Shown here in pieces: positions 1 through 7,577 of a DNA stretch of 11,745 bases (position 1 is the stretch's first letter; each line of letters begins with the position of its first letter). The position numbers and the translations under genes were made by a program. Where the stretch lies: NCBI GenBank assembly GCA_023435505.1, contig JAEYRR010000160.1, positions 1-11,745 of the forward strand, given 5' to 3'. The notes under the pieces are model-generated. The model saw only the letters and a list, made by a program, of their open reading frames with translations. It made no database searches and was not told where the DNA came from. Source of the stretch: Bacillota bacterium (GTDB lineage Bacteria; Bacillota; Clostridia; Lachnospirales; Lachnospiraceae).

Positions 1-45
1 CTGTACAAGAGAGCACAAGGATTTAATAGAAAAGAGGAAGAATGA
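1..45 (+). CDS. C-terminal tail of an unidentified upstream gene (partial)
   Basis: Frame 1 is open from the window edge and reads [14 protein letters not shown] before TGA at 43-45. The charged, lysine/glutamate-rich end looks like a normal protein terminus. The stop codon overlaps the ATG at 42 (ATGA) and abuts the ATG at 45, an arrangement typical of translationally coupled genes in one operon. Only 14 residues are visible, so no family can be named. Frame 2 is also open here, and the call rests mainly on the overlap geometry. Confidence 0.35.
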   Translation: MYKRAQGFNRKEEE

Positions 46-962
46 TGATAAAATTAGGATCCCATGTTGGGATGAGTGGGAAAGATATGATGTTAGGCTC
101 CGCCAAGGAGGCCGTTTCTTATGGAGCTAACACCTTTATGCTATATACAGGAGCACCACAGAACACAAGAAGAAAAGAAATTAGTGAGTTGAAGATAGAC
201 CCGGCCTGGGAGTATATGAAGGAACATGGAATAGAGGAAGTAGTTGTTCATGCTCCATATATCATTAATCTAGCCAATACAGTAAAGCCGGAGACCTATG
301 AGATAGCGGAGACCTTCCTTCGTCTTGAGTTAGAGAGGACAGAGGCTATGAAGGGAAGCTGCCTTGTACTGCATCCTGGAGCTCATGTAGGGGCTGGTAC
401 GGGAGCAGGCTTACAACAAATTATTAAAGGCTTAAATGAGGTCCTTACAAAGGATACGAAGGCTGTAATTGCCTTAGAGACAATGGCAGGCAAGGGTAGT
501 GAGTTGGGAAGCTGTTTTGAAGAATTGGCTACGATATTCCATGGAGTAACTTACAATGACAAACTGCGTGTTTGTTTTGATACCTGCCATGTAAATGACA
601 GTGGATATGATCTGGTAAATGACTTAGATGGAGTTCTAACAGAATTTGACCGTATTCTTGGTTTAGATAAAATAGCTGTTTTTCATCTAAATGATAGTAA
701 AAATGAGCGAGGAGCTAAGAAGGACCGCCATGAAAATATAGGCTTCGGAAGTATCGGCTTTGACACCCTTCACCGAATTGTGACAATGAAGGAGTTTGAA
801 CAGGTTCCAAAGATATTGGAGACCCCTTATGTCGACATACCGGGCGATGAAAAAAACAAAATTGCTCCATATAAATATGAAATTGCCATGCTAAAAGAGG
901 GTCGTTTTCACCCGAATCTATTAAGTGAGATTGTAGAAGGAAAGTGTGCATTCCATGGATGA
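45..962 (+). CDS. nfo: Endonuclease IV (AP endonuclease, Nfo)
   Basis: Zn-dependent TIM-barrel enzyme that cleaves DNA 5' of abasic sites and removes 3'-blocking groups in base excision repair. All nine metal ligands of the family can be placed at nearly E. coli numbering: H69 (VVHAPYI), H110 ([10 protein letters not shown]), E145 (ALETMAGKG), D179 and H182 (CFDTCH), H214 (FHLND), D227 and H229 ([10 protein letters not shown]) and E259 (ILETP). The 305 aa length is close to B. subtilis Nfo (about 297 aa), and the opening [13 protein letters not shown] matches that family. ATG codons lie at 42 and 45. I chose 45 because the AGAGG/AGGA ribosome site at 33-38 is better spaced from it and the N-terminus then matches relatives. 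The 3' end overlaps the next gene by 17 bp, indicating an operon. Product assignment is secure; the start is uncertain by one codon. Confidence 0.96.
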   Translation: MIKLGSHVGMSGKDMMLGSAKEAVSYGANTFMLYTGAPQNTRRKEISELKIDPAWEYMKEHGIEEVVVHAPYIINLANTVKPETYEIAETFLRLELERTEAMKGSCLVLHPGAHVGAGTGAGLQQIIKGLNEVLTKDTKAVIALETMAGKGSELGSCFEELATIFHGVTYNDKLRVCFDTCHVNDSGYDLVNDLDGVLTEFDRILGLDKIAVFHLNDSKNERGAKKDRHENIGFGSIGFDTLHRIVTMKEFEQVPKILETPYVDIPGDEKNKIAPYKYEIAMLKEGRFHPNLLSEIVEGKCAFHG

Positions 963-2412
963 GCTATATGAGAAATTGTCTGAATATCATACCTTAGATA
1001 TCTACCCCATGCATATGCCGGGGCATAAACGTAACCCTGACGTAATGGGAGGGACCAAAGAGACAGGTGAGTTGACAGGATTGTCAGCCGCCTGTCTACT
1101 GGATATTACAGAAATTGAGGGCTTTGATAATCTGGGTGCTCCCGAAGGTCTCCTTAAGGAGTCAATGGAAAGAGCCGCTAGGCTTTATCAGGCAGATCGG
1201 ACCTTTTTTCTTGTAAATGGTAGTACGGTAGGTTTACTGGCAGGTATATTGGGGTCTACTAAAAAAGGAGATACCATTTTGGTAGATAGAAACTGTCATA
1301 AGGCTGTTTATAGTGCCATGTATTTCAATGAATTAAGGCCTGTGTACCTATTTCCTCAGAGAAACGATTACTTAGGATTCTATGAAGCCATGGATTCAAG
1401 AAGTGTGTGGGAGCAGTTAGAAGCTCATCCTGAGACATCCCTAGTAGTCATCACCTCGCCAACCTACGAAGGCGTTGTGTCGGATATTGCGGAAATTGCC
1501 CAGATTGTCCATGCCCATGGAGCAATTCTTTTGGTAGATGAGGCCCATGGAGCACACTTTGGCTTTCATCCGTACTTTCCTACCAGTGCCATTACACTTG
1601 GCGCTGATGTTGTAATTCAAAGCCTTCATAAGACAATGCCGGCCTTTACACAGACGGCTTTGTTACATACAAAGGGAAGTAGAGCCCCTGTGGAAAAAAT
1701 AAGTCAGTATCTGTCTATGTTGCAAAGCACCAGTCCTTCCTATGTCCTTATGGCAGGAATGGATCATTGCATCAGATTAATAGAGGAAAAAGGGCTACCG
1801 CTATTTGATTCTTACGTTGATAGGCTTAAGGAACTAGAAAAGAATCTATCTAAATTGAAACATTTATCCATCTATAAAGGACCAGCCCAAGGTAGAGCTA
1901 TAAAGGATCCTTCCAAGATTGTCATAGGAACAGAAAGAACTTCGATTACGGGAAAAGAGCTCAGTAAACGGTTATTATTGCAGTATAAGATTCAATTAGA
2001 AATGACCGGTAAAGATTATGGTATTGCTATGACCAGTATTGGAGATACTTTAGAGGGCTTTCAAAGGCTTTCTGAGGCTCTTATTGAGATAGACAGTAGT
2101 CTTACCTTTAAAGAGAAGGAATACACAGACAAAACAACATGTAATGAGATAAGGCCACAGATTCATATTCCAAGTATTTATGAAGCAAAAAACAGCCAGA
2201 TGGAGAGCATTGCTCTACTTTTAGCAGAGGGTAGAATCAGTGGTAACTATATCTATAAATACCCACCAGGAATACCAATTTTAGCTCCAGGTGAGGTAGT
2301 CACAAAAGAGATTATAGAAGTAATTACCCTGTATTCCACAATGGGGTATGAGATGGTTGGAGTGAAAACACATCCGCAGGAAGGAAATACCATAGAGGTT
2401 ATTGTACATTAG
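946..2412 (+). CDS. Short-form Orn/Lys/Arg decarboxylase (YaaO/SpeA family, PLP-dependent)
   Basis: Fold-type I PLP enzyme of the Orn/Lys/Arg decarboxylase major-domain family, cytosolic, probably making a polyamine or diamine from a basic amino acid. Visible landmarks are MPGHKRN (24-30), NGSTVG (91-96), NCHKAVYSA with the PLP-stacking His118, the [10 protein letters not shown] segment with Asp198 and His201, SLHKT with the PLP lysine K229, and the C-terminal [11 protein letters not shown] signature. At 488 aa it matches the short Gram-positive form (about 480-490 aa) and lacks the N-terminal wing domain of the ~710-residue E. coli enzymes. It starts with GTG at 946, preceded by AGAAGG at 935-940 with 5-nt spacing; the alternative ATG at 955 is too far from that site. 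Substrate (arginine, lysine or ornithine) cannot be read from sequence. Its place ahead of a nucleotide-kinase-like gene and yaaR matches yaaO in B. subtilis. Confidence 0.93.
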   Translation: MHSMDELYEKLSEYHTLDIYPMHMPGHKRNPDVMGGTKETGELTGLSAACLLDITEIEGFDNLGAPEGLLKESMERAARLYQADRTFFLVNGSTVGLLAGILGSTKKGDTILVDRNCHKAVYSAMYFNELRPVYLFPQRNDYLGFYEAMDSRSVWEQLEAHPETSLVVITSPTYEGVVSDIAEIAQIVHAHGAILLVDEAHGAHFGFHPYFPTSAITLGADVVIQSLHKTMPAFTQTALLHTKGSRAPVEKISQYLSMLQSTSPSYVLMAGMDHCIRLIEEKGLPLFDSYVDRLKELEKNLSKLKHLSIYKGPAQGRAIKDPSKIVIGTERTSITGKELSKRLLLQYKIQLEMTGKDYGIAMTSIGDTLEGFQRLSEALIEIDSSLTFKEKEYTDKTTCNEIRPQIHIPSIYEAKNSQMESIALLLAEGRISGNYIYKYPPGIPILAPGEVVTKEIIEVITLYSTMGYEMVGVKTHPQEGNTIEVIVH

Positions 2413-2429
2413 AAAGGGAAGGAAAGAAG

Positions 2430-3032
2430 ATGTCCAAAATATTTGTTGTAATTGGAAAAAGTGCAAGTGGTAAGGATACCATATATAAAGAGTTAGCTGG
2501 CAATCAAAGCTTAGACTTAAAAGAGGTGGTGGGCTATACCACCAGACCAATTCGAGAAGGAGAGCAGAATGGAGTCACCTACCATTTTGTAAATACGGAT
2601 ACGCTAACTCAGCTTATACAGGATAATACGGTGATAGAACATCGTACCTATAACACCATTCATGGGCCATGGCACTACTTTACTGTCTATGATGATCAGA
2701 TTAATCTTGCAAAGAATGATTACATTATGATAGGAACCCTGGAATCCTTTGTACAAATTAGAGACTATTTTGGGAAGGATGCAGTTGTTCCGATTTATAT
2801 TGAGGTTGAAAATGGAGAACGGCTGGCTAGAGCACTAGCAAGGGAAAGACAGCAGGAACATCCTAAATATGAGGAAATGTGTCGTAGATTTTTAGCAGAT
2901 CAGCTGGATTTCAGTGAAGAAAACATAGAGGCAGCAGGAGTTACAAAGCGTTTTTCCAATATACAATATAGGACATGTGTAGAGACCATTAGTCAGTACA
3001 TCAGAGAGGTAAAAAAGGTAGATGTAAATTAA
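2430..3032 (+). CDS. Divergent guanylate-kinase-like P-loop protein
   Basis: A 200 aa P-loop protein of the guanylate kinase fold. The Walker A is GKSASGKD (9-16). TTRPIREGE (37-45) followed by Tyr51 corresponds to the GMP-binding TTRxPRxGE...Y segment, and Glu70 in VIEH corresponds to the conserved GMP-contacting Glu. Departures from true Gmk are clear. The Ser before TTR is replaced (GYTTR). The usual NYYGTS becomes HGPWHYFTV. The ILDID strand that supplies GMP-binding Asp residues reads YIMIGTLES. The C-terminal half is rich in R/E helices, as in the LID region. GMP kinase activity is therefore uncertain and another nucleotide or nucleoside substrate is possible. The ATG follows AAGGA at 2419-2423 with good spacing, 17 bp after the decarboxylase. 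It sits where B. subtilis has tmk (thymidylate kinase). The fold call is firm; the function is open. Confidence 0.8.
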   Translation: MSKIFVVIGKSASGKDTIYKELAGNQSLDLKEVVGYTTRPIREGEQNGVTYHFVNTDTLTQLIQDNTVIEHRTYNTIHGPWHYFTVYDDQINLAKNDYIMIGTLESFVQIRDYFGKDAVVPIYIEVENGERLARALARERQQEHPKYEEMCRRFLADQLDFSEENIEAAGVTKRFSNIQYRTCVETISQYIREVKKVDVN

Positions 3033-3034
3033 GG

Positions 3035-3080
3035 GGTTCTATGATATAATGGTTCTATAGGTTCGTCAGATAGGGGGTTC
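3035..3080 (+). repeat. Four GGTTC direct repeats in the gap before yaaR
   Basis: GGTTC occurs at 3035-3039, 3051-3055, 3060-3064 and 3076-3080, with start-to-start distances of 16, 9 and 16 bp. The first two are extended to GGTTCTAT (3035-3042 and 3051-3058). They flank the TATAAT at 3045-3050 and reach the yaaR ribosome binding site. They could be a protein-binding array or simple local duplication; nothing in the sequence decides this. Confidence 0.5.
3042..3050 (+). promoter_or_regulatory. Candidate extended -10 promoter for yaaR-holB onward
   Basis: TGATATAAT at 3042-3050 is a perfect extended -10 (TG-n-TATAAT) in the 53-bp gap between the kinase-like gene and yaaR. No good -35 is present at 16-18 bp upstream (TGTAAA at 3023-3028 is the nearest), which extended -10 promoters can tolerate. 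Transcription would start near 3057 and give a leader of about 30 nt. It would act as an internal promoter within the longer operon. Confidence 0.45.
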
Positions 3081-3085
3081 TTTGT

Positions 3086-3526
3086 GTGGATTTACGAGTA
3101 AATCAGATGCAAAACGTAAACCAGGTCAATCAACCAAATAAAGTGCAAGAAGCAGATGGCAGTTTTCATTTCACCCTGGTAAGCCATATCGAGGAACAAG
3201 AACTGCAGGCCCGCTTATCTACCATGCTGGAGGAGATTACCCAGCAGGGAGAGAAGATAAAGAAGAGGATGGATATTAAAGATGTAAAAAAATATCGAAG
3301 CCTAATTCAGGATTTTATGAATGAGATTGTCTCTAGATCCCATGTGTTCAGCAGGGAGAATTCTCTGGATCGAAGAGGTCGTCATCGTGTTTATGGTATC
3401 GTAAAACTGGTAAATGACACTCTAGACGAGATTGCTCAAGAGTTAATTAAGGAGGAGAAGGACTCCATCTCCATCCTAAGCAGTATCGACGAGATTCGAG
3501 GAATGCTATTAGACTTAATAACGTAA
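3086..3526 (+). CDS. yaaR: YaaR family protein (DUF327)
   Basis: A 146 aa, almost entirely helical and charged protein with no signal peptide or membrane segment; its length equals that of B. subtilis YaaR. The conserved core includes the stretch around residues 60-110, KKYRSLIQDFMNEIVSRS followed by an RRGRHRVYGIVKLVNDTLDEIAQ-like segment (split here to describe it: RRGRHR, then YGIVKLVND). The N-terminal 25 residues are Asn/Gln-rich and probably disordered. The molecular role of DUF327 proteins is not established. The start is GTG at 3086, 8 nt after AGGGGG at 3072-3077; a second GTG at 3084 is out of frame. It lies 12 bp before holB, the same adjacency as in B. subtilis, so co-expression with the clamp-loader gene is likely. 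Confidence 0.88.
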   Translation: MDLRVNQMQNVNQVNQPNKVQEADGSFHFTLVSHIEEQELQARLSTMLEEITQQGEKIKKRMDIKDVKKYRSLIQDFMNEIVSRSHVFSRENSLDRRGRHRVYGIVKLVNDTLDEIAQELIKEEKDSISILSSIDEIRGMLLDLIT

Positions 3527-3538
3527 GAGGTGTAAACG

Positions 3539-4525
3539 ATGTTAGATTACCGCAATGTTATTGGACATAAGAATATCATAGAGCATCTGAAGAAGGCAGT
3601 TGTTAATAATAAGATATCTCAGGCCTATATTTTCAGTGGGGAAGATGGTTGTGGAAAGAGATTGTTAGCTGATATTTTTGCAAAGACCCTTCTTTGTGAA
3701 GCGCATGGGCAGGAGCCTTGTAATAAATGTAAGTCCTGTCTTCAGATTGAAGGAAAGAACCAGCCAGATCTGATGTATGTGACTCATGAAAAAGCTAGCA
3801 TAGGCGTTGATGAGATTCGGATACAGCTGAATAATGATATTATGATTAAGCCATATAGTAGTTCCTATAAGATTTATATTATAGATGAAGCAGAGAAAAT
3901 GACGGAGCAGGCGCAGAATGCCCTGCTTAAGACTATTGAAGAACCACCTGAATATGCTATCATTATGCTTTTGACTACAAGTCTTGGTAAGATGCTTCCT
4001 ACCATCCAGTCCAGGTGTGTGAATTTGGAGCTTAAGGTAGTTCCAGAAACGGATATTAAGAAATTCCTAATGGAAAAGAAGCAGATTCCTGACTACTTAG
4101 CAGAAATTAGTGCGGCATTTTCCAGGGGTAATGTGGGACGTGCCATCAAGTATGCTTCCAGTGAGGACTTCATACAGTCCAAGGATGCAATTGTTCATGT
4201 TCTACGCCACATAGATGAAATGGAACTTTATGAGATAATGGATGCCCTAAAGGAATTTAGTGCCCATAAACTTGAAATAGAGGATTATATTGATCTCATG
4301 CTGTTATGGTATCGGGATGTGTTAATGTTTAAGGTAACCAATGATCCAAATTGTTTATTATACAGAAGCGAAGTTCGTTATATAGCGAAACAGGCAAGTA
4401 AAAGCGATTATGAGGGAATAGAAACGATAATCGAGGCGATGGATAAGGCAAAGATCAGATTAAAGGCCAATGTGAATTTTGATGTGGCTATAGAGCTGAT
4501 GTTACTATCAATAAAGGAGAATTAG
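3539..4525 (+). CDS. holB: DNA polymerase III delta' subunit (clamp loader)
   Basis: A 328 aa AAA+ clamp-loader subunit of the DnaX/delta' family that helps load the sliding clamp during replication. An RNVIGHKNIIEHL-type N-terminus leads into the P-loop GEDGCGKR (34-41), which lacks the usual Ser/Thr after Lys, as expected for delta' subunits that do not hydrolyse ATP. A zinc module C53...C61-x2-C64-x2-C67 follows, then the Walker B strand IYIIDEAE (112-119), the helix with NALLKTIEEPP (127-137) and the SRC arginine-finger motif (158-160). The C-terminal collar domain is the poorly conserved remainder. An AAGAGGTG site lies 6 nt before the ATG. It is separated by 1 nt from the PSP1 gene, as in the holB-yaaT pair of Bacillus. 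Full-length DnaX (tau/gamma) is excluded by size and the defective P-loop. Confidence 0.95.
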   Translation: MLDYRNVIGHKNIIEHLKKAVVNNKISQAYIFSGEDGCGKRLLADIFAKTLLCEAHGQEPCNKCKSCLQIEGKNQPDLMYVTHEKASIGVDEIRIQLNNDIMIKPYSSSYKIYIIDEAEKMTEQAQNALLKTIEEPPEYAIIMLLTTSLGKMLPTIQSRCVNLELKVVPETDIKKFLMEKKQIPDYLAEISAAFSRGNVGRAIKYASSEDFIQSKDAIVHVLRHIDEMELYEIMDALKEFSAHKLEIEDYIDLMLLWYRDVLMFKVTNDPNCLLYRSEVRYIAKQASKSDYEGIETIIEAMDKAKIRLKANVNFDVAIELMLLSIKEN

Positions 4526-4526
4526 A

Positions 4527-5435
4527 ATGGTTAATGTTATTGGTGTTAGATTCCGTAAGGCGGGTAAAATCTATTTTTTTGACCCAGCTGGATTGGAAAT
4601 CAAACAAGGGGATAATGTAATTGTAGAGACAGCCAGAGGTATTGAATATGGGCAAGTAGTGTTGGGCTGTAAGGACGTGGAGGAGGAGAGAATTATCCAA
4701 CCTCTGAAGCAGGTCATTCGGGTATCTACACCGGAAGATGATGAGATAGAGTGTAAGAATAAGCAGAAAGAAAAAGAAGCATTTACAATCTGCTTAGAAA
4801 AGATTAAGAAACACCAGTTGGAAATGAAGCTTATTGATGCAGAGTATACCTTTGACAACAATAAGGTATTATTTTATTTTACAGCAGATGGAAGAATTGA
4901 TTTCCGTGAACTGGTAAAGGATCTGGCAGCAGTATTTAAGACAAGAATCGAGCTGAGACAGATTGGTGTTAGGGATGAGACGAAGATTGTTGGTGGAATA
5001 GGTATCTGTGGAAGACCTTTGTGCTGCCATTCCTATCTATCTGAGTTTGTTCCAGTTTCCATAAAGATGGCGAAGGAGCAGAATCTGTCATTAAATCCTA
5101 CAAAGATTTCCGGCGTATGTGGAAGACTGATGTGTTGTCTGAAAAATGAAGAAGAGGCCTATGAGGAGCTTAATAGTAAACTTCCTAACGTAGGAGATTA
5201 CGTAACCACAAGTGATCGTCTGAAAGGCGAGGTACACAGTGTCAGTGTATTAAAACAGCTGGTTAAGGTTATTGTAACCTTAGAGAACGATGAAAAGGAA
5301 TTCAGGGAGTATAAAGTAGAGGATTTGAAGTTTACTCCTCGTAAGAGACGCGAGAAGCTTGCTATTGATGAAGAGCTTAGAAATCTTGAGTTACTGGAGA
5401 AAAAAGAGGGTAAATATACCCTGGACGATAATTAA
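4527..5435 (+). CDS. ricT: PSP1 domain protein, RicT (YaaT) homologue
   Basis: A 302 aa PSP1-domain protein. The conserved domain starts MVNVIGVRFRKAGKIYFFDP and includes ARGIEYGQV (36-44). Two cysteine clusters, CGRPLCC (161-167) and CGRLMCC (198-204), are typical of the bacterial family. In B. subtilis the RicT protein works with RicA and RicF in an iron-sulfur-containing complex that stimulates RNase Y-dependent mRNA maturation and affects sporulation and biofilm formation; that role is from the family, not from this sequence. The RicA and RicF genes are not in the window. The C-terminal 40 residues are charged and probably flexible. AAAGGAG at 4513-4519, inside the end of holB, gives 7-nt spacing to the ATG. 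The next gene follows after 30 bp. Confidence 0.93.
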   Translation: MVNVIGVRFRKAGKIYFFDPAGLEIKQGDNVIVETARGIEYGQVVLGCKDVEEERIIQPLKQVIRVSTPEDDEIECKNKQKEKEAFTICLEKIKKHQLEMKLIDAEYTFDNNKVLFYFTADGRIDFRELVKDLAAVFKTRIELRQIGVRDETKIVGGIGICGRPLCCHSYLSEFVPVSIKMAKEQNLSLNPTKISGVCGRLMCCLKNEEEAYEELNSKLPNVGDYVTTSDRLKGEVHSVSVLKQLVKVIVTLENDEKEFREYKVEDLKFTPRKRREKLAIDEELRNLELLEKKEGKYTLDDN

Positions 5436-5465
5436 TCTATTAGGATACAAGTAAGGAGTGCCTTC

Positions 5466-6200
5466 ATGGAAGTATTATTACCAGGAGAACGCTTAGATGA
5501 TTTACATCGTAATCATTATAAGATTATTCAGAATCCAAATAAATTCTGTTTTGGAATGGATGCCGTCCTTCTCTCCGGCTTTGCCAAGGTCTTGGAAGGT
5601 GAGACTACTATTGATCTAGGGACAGGTACCGGTATCATACCGATTCTACTGGAAGCAAAGACTAAGGGTAGTCACTTTACCGGACTGGAGATTCAGGAGG
5701 AAAGTGCTGACATGGCACGTAGAAGCGTTGCCTATAACAAATTACAGGATAAAATTCATATAGTAACAGGAGACATTAAGGAAGCCTCGGGTATATTTAA
5801 ACCGGCTTCCTTTGATGTTGTTACTACGAATCCGCCATATATGAACCATAACCACGGCTTGGTGAATCCCAATATGCCAAAAGCAATTGCCAGACATGAA
5901 CTGTTGTGCACCTTAGAGGATGTAGTCAGGGAAAGTGCCAGGCTGTTAAGGCCCGGCGGACGCTTGTATATGGTCCACCGCCCTACCAGACTGGTGGAGA
6001 TCATAAATATGCTCACCAGTTATAAGCTGGAGCCAAAGCGTATGAGAATGGTGCACCCTTATATCAACAAGGAGCCTAATATGGTATTAATAGAGGCAGT
6101 AAGAGGAGGCAAATCCATGTTAAAGATGGAGTCGCCACTAATTGTATATAAGGAGCCCAATGTATATACGGAAGAAATATATGAGGTTTATGGATATTAG
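5466..6200 (+). CDS. trmN6: tRNA1(Val) adenine-37 N6-methyltransferase family (TrmN6/YabB)
   Basis: A 244 aa class I SAM-dependent methyltransferase. Motif I is TIDLGTGTGI (48-57), motif II ends in GLEIQ (73-77), and the N6-adenine catalytic motif NPPY is at 122-125, preceded by DVVTT. FCFGMDAVLLSGF (28-40) is characteristic of the TrmN6/YabB branch. The enzyme is expected to methylate A37 of a tRNA (valine tRNA in E. coli); the exact tRNA here is inferred. AAGGAG at 5453-5458 gives 7-nt spacing to the ATG. It follows the PSP1 gene and precedes rsmI. In B. subtilis the same slot is yabB, but yabA before it and the GIY-YIG gene yazA after it are absent here. Two rRNA/tRNA methylases in a row suggest joint expression. 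Confidence 0.9.
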   Translation: MEVLLPGERLDDLHRNHYKIIQNPNKFCFGMDAVLLSGFAKVLEGETTIDLGTGTGIIPILLEAKTKGSHFTGLEIQEESADMARRSVAYNKLQDKIHIVTGDIKEASGIFKPASFDVVTTNPPYMNHNHGLVNPNMPKAIARHELLCTLEDVVRESARLLRPGGRLYMVHRPTRLVEIINMLTSYKLEPKRMRMVHPYINKEPNMVLIEAVRGGKSMLKMESPLIVYKEPNVYTEEIYEVYGY

Positions 6201-6255
6201 AAGCATTTTAAAACAATACTTCCTATAGACCACTAGAGTCAGAATGGAGGCTGTA

Positions 6256-7098
6256 ATGGCAGGAACTTTATATTTATGTGCAACACCAATTGGGAATCTG
6301 GAGGATATCACCTTTCGCGTGCTAAAGACCTTAGAGGAAGTAGACGTGATAGCAGCAGAGGATACCAGACATACCATAAAGCTACTGAATCACTTTAACA
6401 TTAAAACTCCTATGACAAGTTATCATGAGTTTAATAAGATAGAAAAAGCCAGGTATCTGGTGGAGCAGTTGCAGCAGGGAACAAACATTGCACTGGTGAC
6501 AGACGCTGGGACCCCAGGTATTTCAGATCCAGGCGAAGAGCTGGTTCGTATCGCCTATGAAGCAGGAATCCATGTTACTTCACTTCCTGGTCCGGCTGCC
6601 TGTATAACAGCGTTAACCCTGTCCGGCTTAAGTACAAGAAGATTCTGCTTTGAAGCATTTTTACCAACCGATAAAATGGAAAAGAAGGCAATCTTAGAGG
6701 AGTTAAGGACAGAGACGAGAACCATTATTCTTTATGAGGCTCCTCATCGCCTGTTAAAAACGCTACAGGAGCTATTTGAGGCACTTGGAAACCGTAAGGC
6801 TACGATTTGTCGAGAACTGACAAAAAAGTACGAGACAGCCTTTTTAACGAGTTTAGAGGAAGCAATTATTTACTATACTGACAACGAGCCAAAAGGAGAA
6901 TGTGTGATCGTCCTAGAAGGTGTTAAGAGAGAAGTAATGCTTGAAGAGCAGAGAAGTGCTTGGGAGCAAATGGATGTAAAGGAACATCTTAAGCTTTATA
7001 TGGACCAGGGTCAGACGAAAAAGGATGCCATGAAACAAGTGGCAGTAGACCGGGGAGTATCCAAGCGAGATATCTATCAGATGCTACTAGAGAAATAA
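6256..7098 (+). CDS. rsmI: 16S rRNA cytidine-1402 2'-O-methyltransferase RsmI
   Basis: A 280 aa tetrapyrrole-methylase-fold enzyme that methylates the 2'-O of C1402 in the decoding centre of 16S rRNA. Diagnostic segments are GTLYLCATPIGNLEDIT (3-19), AAEDTRHT (33-40), TDAGTPGISDPG (82-93) and LPGPAACITAL (110-120). A C-terminal helical domain ends in RGVSKRDIYQML, as in other RsmI proteins. An in-frame ATG exists at 6244, but GGAGG at 6246-6250 lies 5 nt before the ATG at 6256 and would overlap a 6244 start. The later start also gives the usual short leader before the conserved YLCATPIGN. It is the last gene of the run and is followed at once by a terminator. Equivalent to B. subtilis yabC, next to abrB as here. 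Confidence 0.95.
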   Translation: MAGTLYLCATPIGNLEDITFRVLKTLEEVDVIAAEDTRHTIKLLNHFNIKTPMTSYHEFNKIEKARYLVEQLQQGTNIALVTDAGTPGISDPGEELVRIAYEAGIHVTSLPGPAACITALTLSGLSTRRFCFEAFLPTDKMEKKAILEELRTETRTIILYEAPHRLLKTLQELFEALGNRKATICRELTKKYETAFLTSLEEAIIYYTDNEPKGECVIVLEGVKREVMLEEQRSAWEQMDVKEHLKLYMDQGQTKKDAMKQVAVDRGVSKRDIYQMLLEK

Positions 7099-7101
7099 AG
7101 T

Positions 7102-7134
7102 AAAAGCAGCAACCTTAAGGTCGCTGCTTTTTTT
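7102..7134 (+). terminator. Rho-independent terminator after rsmI (bidirectional)
   Basis: GCAGCAACC (7106-7114) and GGTCGCTGC (7119-7127) form a stem around a TTAA loop, flanked by AAAA (7102-7105) and a T-run (7128-7134). On the + strand the stem has one A-C mismatch and seven T residues. On the - strand the same position becomes a G-U pair and the tail is four T residues, so it can also end the convergent abrB transcript. Confidence 0.92.
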
Positions 7135-7191
7135 AGCATTTAGTACAATATCGTAAGGTAAGTTACAATATTAAGTAAATAATAATAAGTA

Positions 7192-7449
7192 CTACTCGAT
7201 GATTCCAGCCAGTTTAGCTAATTGAACGATAGACTCTTTGGAAACTTTTTTCCCACAGTAATCATATAGGTCATTCTTTTCACCATTGAAAATGTCAGTT
7301 GGTTCATATTTCTGTAATACAATACGATCCTCATCAACAAAGATTTCAAGTGGATCTCTCTCGCTTACGCCAAGAGTTCTTCTTAATTCGATTGGAAGTG
7401 TAATACGGCCAAGTTCATCAAGTTTTCTAACAATACCTGTACTTTTCAT
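7192..7449 (-). CDS. abrB: AbrB/SpoVT-family transition-state regulator
   Basis: An 85 aa DNA-binding protein with the swapped-hairpin AbrB fold. The N-terminal half (MKSTGIVRKLDELGR, then LPIELRRTLGV) is nearly the B. subtilis AbrB sequence and keeps the DNA-contacting arginines R8, R15, R23 and R24. The C-terminal half, DYCGKKVSKESIVQLAKLAG, differs from AbrB and would set its multimerisation. The frame stays open upstream to 7521, but the true start is the ATG at 7449: AAAGGAG at 7463-7457 is 7 nt away and the protein then starts exactly as AbrB does. In Bacillus this family represses post-exponential and sporulation genes and its own promoter. Position after rsmI, on the opposite strand, and facing spmA supports orthology with abrB. 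A clostridial paralogue with a different regulon is possible. Confidence 0.93.
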   Translation of the reverse strand: MKSTGIVRKLDELGRITLPIELRRTLGVSERDPLEIFVDEDRIVLQKYEPTDIFNGEKNDLYDYCGKKVSKESIVQLAKLAGIIE

Positions 7450-7474
7450 ATGCGTGCTCCTTTGGATATTATTA

Positions 7475-7494
7475 ACAAGTAAATAATTACTTGT
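7475..7494. promoter_or_regulatory. Perfect inverted repeat in the abrB leader (candidate operator)
   Basis: ACAAGTAA (7475-7482) and TTACTTGT (7487-7494) are exact reverse complements separated by ATAA. The element lies just downstream of the predicted abrB transcription start and upstream of its ribosome binding site. It could bind a dimeric repressor, plausibly AbrB itself, or fold in the leader RNA. AT-rich palindromic or bent targets fit the family, but binding is inferred. Confidence 0.55.
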
Positions 7495-7505
7495 AGATAT
7501 TGTAT

Positions 7506-7534
7506 AAAATAACACTATCACACATTAAAGTCAA
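7506..7534 (-). promoter_or_regulatory. Sigma-A type promoter of abrB
   Basis: Read on the - strand, TTGACT (7534-7529) is followed after 17 bp by TATTTT (7511-7506). The -35 matches 5 of 6 and the -10 matches 4 of 6 consensus bases at the optimal spacing. Transcription would begin around 7499, about 50 nt before the ATG at 7449. Confidence 0.65.
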
Positions 7535-7551
7535 CTTAAAATCTTAATGTG
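7521..7551. promoter_or_regulatory. Inverted repeat spanning the abrB -35 region
   Basis: CACATTAA (7521-7528) and TTAATGTG (7544-7551) are perfect reverse complements with a 15-bp centre that contains the predicted -35 box of abrB. A protein bound here would block RNA polymerase. It may be an operator, but AT-rich DNA produces such repeats by chance more often than mixed sequence. Confidence 0.4.
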
Positions 7552-7577
7552 ATATAGTACAATTTTAATCTGGGTAA

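Noticed and set aside
6244..6255. Earlier in-frame ATG for rsmI
   Set aside because: It overlaps the GGAGG site that serves the ATG at 6256 and has no ribosome site of its own.
7450..7521. N-terminal extension of the AbrB protein (24 extra residues)
   Set aside because: The extension reads through the promoter and palindrome, while the ATG at 7449 has an ideal ribosome binding site and the conserved AbrB start.
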